Source: Synechococcus sp. UW140 (lineage in GTDB: Bacteria > Cyanobacteriota > Cyanobacteriia > PCC-6307 > Cyanobiaceae). Taken from it: a stretch of 64,000 bases of DNA. Position numbers and translations under genes: made by a program. How positions within the stretch are numbered: the first letter of the stretch is position 1; the number at the start of each line of letters is the position of its first letter. Location: the NCBI RefSeq assembly GCF_900474295.1, contig NZ_UCOB01000003.1:62001-126000 (forward strand). The letters run 5' to 3'. Below the pieces are notes generated by a model, which was not told the DNA's origin, searched no databases, and was given only the letters and a program-made list of their open reading frames with translations. Below, piece after piece: positions 59,833 through 64,000 of the stretch.

Positions 59833-60188
59833 CAGGCGTTCCTCCCGAACAACCACTTACGCATGGGTCTCATGCCAGGGCAACGCCCCCAGGGCTCGTC
59901 ATGGGCTTCCTCTTGGCAGCAACCTTTACGACCAACCCCATAACCACCAGCGATGGCAGTCAGGGCGATGGCATCCAGTTCGATGTCGTCAAACTCTTCT
60001 TCTTCATCCATCTGCGCCAGGAACCCTTTGACTTCCTCAACGCTGATGGTCATGCCCTTCTCTGCCGCAAGCTCCACAATCCGCTCAAACATCAACTGAG
60101 GGTTTTGGCTCATGAGCGTGATCAGCTCACTTTGAGTTTCAAGCGGCACACCAGCCCGCAACTGACGGAACTGCTCAAGAGTTGGCAT
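59832..60188 (-). CDS. Nif11-leader RiPP precursor 2
   Basis: 118 aa from ATG 60188. Leader MPTLEQFRQLRAGVPLETQ ... ISVEEVKGFLAQMDEEEEFDD ends in AIAGG. The core is YGVGRKGCCQEEAHDEPWGR, then CPGMRPMRKWLFGRNA: three Cys, many charged residues, no Ser or Thr. The leader is 60-70 percent similar by eye to precursor 1. No LanM, YcaO or radical-SAM enzyme is present in the element. Confidence 0.85.
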   Translation of the reverse strand: MPTLEQFRQLRAGVPLETQSELITLMSQNPQLMFERIVELAAEKGMTISVEEVKGFLAQMDEEEEFDDIELDAIALTAIAGGYGVGRKGCCQEEAHDEPWGRCPGMRPMRKWLFGRNA

Positions 60189-60324
60189 GGTGTCCTCTTC
60201 CCTTCGCTCTAGCTGCAGCTTAAAAGCAGTTGTTGATGGAGGCCGTCTGCCAACAAGCATCGTTATCGGCGGGATCGGCCCATCCACTCGGGGGTGACAA
60301 CAGTGCCTGAGCGAAACTATGAGC

Positions 60325-60624
60325 CTAATAAGGGAACCGCTTTATGGTTTTCCAATCATCTACTTCCATGGTCTCAAGGTCAAACGTTCCATCTAAAACC
60401 GCACTATTCTCCTTCCCTAAAAACTGCTTTGCCTCTTTGTCTTCTGCACAAAGACGCGCATATACTGTTCCAGTTGTTGGCCCCAAAAGTTCAAGCCCTT
60501 TGCTCAACCATGCACGACAAGCTTTATTCGCTGCATCACGTTCTGGGCTTGTCCATGGGAAACAAGATGTCACCGCTACGGCAGTTGAAAGGATAAGAGT
60601 GCCAAGGAGGGGAATTTGTTTCAT
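60325..60624 (-). CDS. Small lipoprotein-like secreted protein
   Basis: 99 aa with MKQIPLLGTLILSTAVAVTSC, in which VTSC could be a lipobox, so the mature protein may be anchored through Cys21. The mature part is charged and helical (SPERDAANKACRAWLSKGLELLG, YARLCAEDKEAKQFLGKENS). Not recognised. It lies downstream of the integrase. Confidence 0.55.
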   Translation of the reverse strand: MKQIPLLGTLILSTAVAVTSCFPWTSPERDAANKACRAWLSKGLELLGPTTGTVYARLCAEDKEAKQFLGKENSAVLDGTFDLETMEVDDWKTIKRFPY

Positions 60625-60658
60625 GGCTATAAGTTAGGGCCGAATCACTGGACTATGA

Positions 60659-61936
60659 CTACTCCAACAGCTCCAACACTTCTCGAACTTGGTCCAAGGT
60701 CGGAGCTACATATCCCAGGACAACCTTGCTCGTACCTGGAACCGTATGACCAGTGATGGCATGAAGGTAATAAGGGTTTATGTTTTGGAGCATCATCTGT
60801 GTCACCACGTAAGAGCGCAGATCATGTGAGCCAAACCCATATCTGTATTTAAAAGTTTCTGCCCAAGTTACGCCCCATGCTTCGAGCTTTGACTTGTAAT
60901 CCTTTGGCCATATTGGTTCGTTGTCATTTCTGATTAAAGCTGTTGGAAGCATCAGTCTGATCTTTTGAATTAGTTTGCTGTGAATAGGGATAGTTCTTTC
61001 ACCACCTTCCTTTAGCTTTAGGTTCCTCATTTGTCCGTTCCACTCGTAACGCTCTAGATGCATGACACCAGCGTTCATGTCTAGATCACACCAGCGCAGC
61101 CCACAGTAATCTTCTTTCCGTAGACCTTGATATCGTCCAAACCAGAAACGAATATCTTCAAGCTGTTCTGCCTTAGTCTCTGCTGCTTCCAGTAGTTGTG
61201 GATCGAGTGCTTGTCTCTTTTTAGCTTTAGGAAGATTCTTCTTTTGTCCCTTCCAGATGTTTTCAGTAGTTAGTTCTCCTTTGGTTATGGCGTAATTCCA
61301 GAATCCGCTGAAGGTTCCTAAGTAATTGCTGATGCTATTAGGTTTCATCCCTTTCTGAGCAAGGAATAATTTGTACTCACTGGCTTGTTTGCGGTCCATG
61401 GTGCCGACAACACTTGACCCATACCACTCCGATAATCCCTTGAGCTTGGTTTCCCAATTCACGATCGTTGAATTAGCGAGACCTTCTAATGCTTTCCTTT
61501 CCTTGACCCACTCGCTCCACGGTCTGATATCTGATTTGACCTCTTCGAGTTTGGCTTCTTCGCTTCTAGTAAGAGTTGCCTCTAGACCCTGCTTCTCAAG
61601 ATCAGCTTTGTCGTACAGACCAAGCAGCAAGCGTTCCCGTTCCTGTGGTTTGTAGTTCTCAGCTCTAAGCGTGTTGTCCAGTGCCTCATCAAGTGACAGC
61701 CCAGTGGCCTGAGACTGCTCTCTTGCAGCCATGAAAGGGTCTGCATCTGCTTCCTTGGCCCATTGCTGCAGTAACTCCGCTTCGATCCTCAGAGCGTTCT
61801 TGAGAGCTTCTTCACGGGTATCGCCGCCTTTCTTTCTGACGGTCTTGGATCCCCTTTTGGAACGTAGAGCTTTGGGTCTTGTGACAAACACATACCAACC
61901 GCTTCGACCCTTCTCTTGTCCAACTCGAAAGGTCAT
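60659..61936 (-). CDS. int: Tyrosine recombinase (integrase)
   Basis: 425 aa from ATG 61936 (MTFRVGQEKGRSG). The N-terminus has arm-binding-like and SAM-like domains. The catalytic domain has Arg in YQGLRKED, HDLR in GSHDLRSYVV, His in ITGHTVPG and Tyr in VVLGYVAP, the complete R-H-R-H-Y set. It is at the right end of the element, reading inward, with arm sites just upstream. A 12-codon in-frame extension (to 61972) would encode the arm sites and is less likely to be translated. Confidence 0.93.
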   Translation of the reverse strand: MTFRVGQEKGRSGWYVFVTRPKALRSKRGSKTVRKKGGDTREEALKNALRIEAELLQQWAKEADADPFMAAREQSQATGLSLDEALDNTLRAENYKPQERERLLLGLYDKADLEKQGLEATLTRSEEAKLEEVKSDIRPWSEWVKERKALEGLANSTIVNWETKLKGLSEWYGSSVVGTMDRKQASEYKLFLAQKGMKPNSISNYLGTFSGFWNYAITKGELTTENIWKGQKKNLPKAKKRQALDPQLLEAAETKAEQLEDIRFWFGRYQGLRKEDYCGLRWCDLDMNAGVMHLERYEWNGQMRNLKLKEGGERTIPIHSKLIQKIRLMLPTALIRNDNEPIWPKDYKSKLEAWGVTWAETFKYRYGFGSHDLRSYVVTQMMLQNINPYYLHAITGHTVPGTSKVVLGYVAPTLDQVREVLELLE

Positions 61937-61939
61937 GCG

Positions 61940-61973
61940 GTACCCACACGCGGTACCCACAAAGGTACCCACA
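61940..61973. promoter_or_regulatory. Integrase arm-type sites, right (three copies)
   Basis: Direct copies of GTACCCACA at 61940, 61953 and 61965 (spacing 13 and 12), between the integrase ATG and the attR core. Binding here would cover the integrase promoter, so the integrase may repress itself. Confidence 0.78.
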
Positions 61974-62033
61974 GAGCAGTTCTAAGTCCAGTATTTAAGC
62001 TATTACTGGGGTCTTGGGCTTAGAAAGTTTATT

Positions 62034-62074
62034 CAGGTCGATCACTGGGGCTCGCACGGCACAGCGGTTCACCC
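62034..62074. other. attR core
   Basis: Perfect 41-bp copy of the attL core. The sequence to its right (minus-strand ATGAAGAAGGAAGAGG and upstream) is the presumed original 5' flank of the target gene. A circular form joining the ends would have arm sites on both sides of one core. Confidence 0.92.
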
Positions 62075-62683
62075 TCTTCCTTCTTCATGGCGTGAAAGCC
62101 AACGTTGATCGGCGCAGCCCTTAAGCGGTCTTCTTCGCTCGATATCCCTCGAACAGACCACCTCAATGTGCAGTGATCGGACCTTGTTCGCATCGTCCGT
62201 ACTCCTTCCCACTCGCTTCCGGTTAGCGCCCATGGAAGCATCCTGAAATCAGCCGAAACAGGAGTGCTGTCAGACAATGCGACTGAATGACGTCGCAGCA
62301 GCCCTGCTCATGCGGATGGCAATGACATCGCCTGGATGGGATGGTTCGGGATCAGCTTGGTCTGGCTTTCAGCGCCAGTTGCCATCGAGATTGCGGCGTT
62401 GTTGGGGATTGAACTGGTCGATGGTGTTGCTTGCAGACCCCATCGCCGTCATGTCTCCGATCAGCTCAAGCAACCGTTTCAACTGGAGCTGGGCCCACTC
62501 TCGTGCAGTGTGAGGTCTTTGAACGTTCATTGCCGCTGTCACCTGAGCATTTGTCAAAGTCTGAGGCCAGCTCGGGGTCTGCTTCAGCCTCCTGCATCAG
62601 TGTGGCGTCGCTGGATCAGTGTCCGATGTTTTCTGCTTCTTTGCGATTGGCCTGTCGTTGCAACCAGCACGCTGCTGTGCTGA
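62075..62683. other. Chromosomal flank right of the element
   Basis: About 600 bp with no gene that I can support firmly. Minus-strand frames of interest are 62369-62557 (62 codons from a TTG, REWAQLQLKRLLELIGDMTA) and a helical frame just before it in another phase, interrupted by a TGA near 62639. Their composition is protein-like, so a small decayed or frameshifted gene is possible. Confidence 0.4.
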
Positions 62684-62995
62684 TCAGCTCTTGGCGGATG
62701 AGCGCCCTTTGATCGAGGCCCCAGGTTGGCAAGAATCGATCCTGCGTTGCAGTTCTTCAGCAGCCAGGTTCGTGACGACAAACACCTCCTGCACCGTCGC
62801 TCCCCGACGGGCAACAAGTTTGTAGCCGCCCAGCATTGGGGTTGAGAGCCGAAGTCTTAAGCCTTGGGATCGGCCCCGCACCCTGGCGATCACAGCCGGT
62901 GTGATGGTCTGGATCGCCTCATCAGCTGCCAGGGCTTTGAGCCAAGGAATCAAACCCTCCAGGTATGTGCTGTGTGTGATTACCAGCCGGCCCAA
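62684..62995 (-). CDS. DUF2103 protein (predicted metal-binding)
   Basis: 103 aa. GRLVITHSTYLEGLIPWLKAL, TITPAVIARVRGRSQGLRLRLSTPMLGGYKLVARRGATVQEVFVVTNLAAEEL is the DUF2103 domain, almost complete. Function unproven. The only in-frame start is a TTG at 62995, so the start is uncertain. Divergent from the next gene, whose start is also TTG. Confidence 0.8.
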   Translation of the reverse strand: MGRLVITHSTYLEGLIPWLKALAADEAIQTITPAVIARVRGRSQGLRLRLSTPMLGGYKLVARRGATVQEVFVVTNLAAEELQRRIDSCQPGASIKGRSSAKS

Positions 62996-63016
62996 GGTTG
63001 AAGCAGGTCTTCAGAG

Positions 63017-63298
63017 TTGGCTGAAGCTAGCGACTTTGGCTACGACAAAGAGAGAGCCCTGCTGGTCGTGATGCTCAAGTCAGTGGATAGCCTGCGGCTT
63101 TTGGTCGGGGAGCCGTTACTCAGGCGCCATGGGCCCAACGCCTGTGTGCTCACCACAGAGCTGCATGGCTTGGAGGTGCGTGGCCTCGCCTATAGCCCAG
63201 GCAGAGTGATGCGTTACGTGCTGAATAATGAGAGCAAGCGTTTGCAGACGTCGGTTCTGATGCGTCTGGCTCGCTCAAGACGGGAACCCGCAGCATGA
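63017..63298 (+). CDS. Small conserved hypothetical protein
   Basis: 93 aa from a TTG at 63017: FGYDKERALLVVMLKSVDSLRLLVGEPLL, VLTTELHGLEVRGLAYSPGRVMRY. Alpha/beta, soluble, no known domain. Its 3' end is 1 bp from the convergent VTT gene stop. Probably co-conserved with the DUF2103 gene in marine Synechococcus. Confidence 0.65.
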   Translation: MAEASDFGYDKERALLVVMLKSVDSLRLLVGEPLLRRHGPNACVLTTELHGLEVRGLAYSPGRVMRYVLNNESKRLQTSVLMRLARSRREPAA

Positions 63299-63299
63299 G

Positions 63300-63977
63300 T
63301 TAGAAGTCTTGCGATGGGCTGGCGTTCTTCTCCCGCCGCTTGACCAGGCCGGTTAGAACGGCGAGACCGAACATCGCAAACAAGGCGACGAACAGCATCA
63401 CGCTGGCTCCCTGGGTCACGCCAGCGCCCACAGCAACAATGATCGAGTCGCTAATCAAAACGCTGATCACCAAAGCGGGCGCAAAGACTCGCCAGTGTGT
63501 GCGACTGATGCCAATGGCGTAACTGAGAAAGTCGAACAGACCTGTCATCAGTAAGCCTGTCATCAGGAAGAAATTTCCCTCGAGTTGGTTTTTGCCAAAA
63601 CCGTCGATGCGTTGCATCGCTTTTTGGCCTACAAGCTTGCTGACCGGTTCACGTCCCCACGTTCTGGCGATGGCGAATGCAGCTCCACAGCACACCAAAT
63701 CAGCAAGGACGATCGTGATGTAACCGACCTTGAAACCAAGCAAAGATCCTGCCAGCAGGGAGTAGATCGAACTCGGTAGCGCTGGCAGGATGATGCTGAT
63801 CCCACGCAGCAGAAACAGTCCTAACGGAGCCCAAAACCCCATCTTTTTGACGATCTCTTGCAACGGTTCAAGCCCGTAGCGCTGGAGAAAAAAGACAGCG
63901 ATGACAAAGAGCGCGACCCACAGGGTGATCTTCAGTGCTCTCTTGAAAGCAGGCACGCCGTGGTTCCGTTCGTCCAA
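63300..63977 (-). CDS. VTT/TVP38-TMEM64 family membrane protein
   Basis: 225 aa with five to six membrane helices. The VTT (SNARE-associated, DedA-like) core shows FLLRGISIILPALPSSIYSLLAGSLLGFKVGYITIVLADLVCCGAAFAIARTWG, and GNFFLMTGLLMTGLFDFLSYAIGISRTHW. Members are thought to act in lipid scrambling or membrane homeostasis. The start ATG is at 63977, 23 bp from the window end. Confidence 0.88.
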   Translation of the reverse strand: MDERNHGVPAFKRALKITLWVALFVIAVFFLQRYGLEPLQEIVKKMGFWAPLGLFLLRGISIILPALPSSIYSLLAGSLLGFKVGYITIVLADLVCCGAAFAIARTWGREPVSKLVGQKAMQRIDGFGKNQLEGNFFLMTGLLMTGLFDFLSYAIGISRTHWRVFAPALVISVLISDSIIVAVGAGVTQGASVMLFVALFAMFGLAVLTGLVKRREKNASPSQDF

Positions 63978-64000
63978 GGGACTGTACGGCGAGTGATTGC

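Larger units (their letters stand above)
46459..62074. mobile_element. Integrated element with T7-type RNA polymerase, scaffold-like protein and tyrosine integrase
   Basis: About 15.6 kb between 41-bp direct repeats. The content is an integrase at the right end, a T7-type RNA polymerase, a long minus-strand operon of small genes, a duplicated scaffold-like protein, secreted and outer-membrane cargo, and Nif11-leader peptides. It is visibly more AT-rich than the flanking chromosome between 46.6 and 54 kb, and all its genes are on the minus strand. No terminase, portal, major capsid, tail, DNA polymerase, primase or relaxase is visible, so it is neither a complete prophage nor a conjugative element. 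Confidence 0.88.

Noticed and set aside
59563-60188. Lanthipeptide (prochlorosin) precursors
   Set aside because: Leader matches, but cores contain no Ser or Thr, so lanthionine rings are impossible; only the Nif11-leader class is claimed.
46459-62074. Complete temperate podovirus prophage
   Set aside because: No terminase, portal, major capsid, tail, DNA polymerase, primase or lysis enzyme gene is visible; space between known genes is too small for them.
62029-62277. 82-codon minus-strand frame covering attR
   Set aside because: It reads through the core in a different phase from the conserved small protein and has no recognisable composition; chance opening is likelier.

Overview
The window looks like a chromosome segment of a marine Synechococcus (an alpha-cyanobacterium). 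The evidence is the gene set: proteobacterial-type phosphoribulokinase, class I and class II aldolases side by side, a Ycf55/DUF3685 protein, a Psb32-like TPM protein, a CSP41b-like epimerase, a GluR0-type channel and Nif11-leader RiPP precursors, all in dense, GC-rich, mostly single-orientation clusters. No exact strain is claimed.

Layout. 0-18 kb is core metabolism, nearly all on the minus strand: aldolases, an oxidoreductase, accD, pilD, prk, leuB, lpxD, proB, a YqeG phosphatase, ruvX, several conserved cyanobacterial proteins, a Fur-family regulator and hisA. 18-28 kb is a mixed block: CSP41b-like epimerase, CDP-alcohol phosphatidyltransferase, CBS protein, PdeM-like phosphoesterase, GluR0-like receptor channel, a PPC-glutaredoxin fusion, an ABC ATPase, a Nudix hydrolase, a DUF427 protein and a lipase-like hydrolase. 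At 28.6-30.6 kb an RTX/M10 metalloprotease gene lies between two copies of a ~73-bp sequence, so it was probably inserted. 31.5-36.8 kb carries the ligase-associated DNA-repair cassette (Lhr-type helicase, ATP-dependent DNA ligase, MBL exonuclease); its usual fourth member, PdeM, is at 22 kb. 36.9-46.3 kb returns to core genes (nadA, MidA-type methyltransferase, aroB, purK) plus an exported lambda-lysozyme-like protein.

46,459-62,074 is an integrated element of ~15.6 kb, bounded by perfect 41-bp direct repeats (attL/attR). It has a tyrosine integrase at its right end and three same-orientation 9-bp arm sites inside each end. Its left half resembles a podovirus early region with no structural genes: a single-subunit T7-type RNA polymerase with all catalytic motifs, a string of small overlapping minus-strand genes, and a 232-aa protein carrying two tandem copies of the C-terminal domain of T7-like scaffolding proteins. 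A repeated motif (GCACCAGYC followed by AT-rich sequence) occurs five times between genes, always in the gene direction, and is a good candidate promoter for that polymerase. Two ~85-nt hairpins downstream of the polymerase gene share one architecture and differ by three compensatory base-pair changes. The right half is cargo: secreted proteins, an outer-membrane beta-barrel, two Nif11-leader peptide precursors whose cores lack Ser and Thr, and two small genes, one of them an HTH protein.

I see no terminase, portal, capsid, tail, DNA polymerase or primase in the element. My reading is that it is a mobile element with its own transcription system, possibly a satellite of T7-like cyanophages that uses the duplicated scaffold domain to redirect helper capsids. 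The polymerase, integrase and att structure are read directly from sequence; the satellite role is inference. 62.1-64 kb returns to chromosome: a DUF2103 protein, a small conserved protein and a VTT-domain membrane protein.
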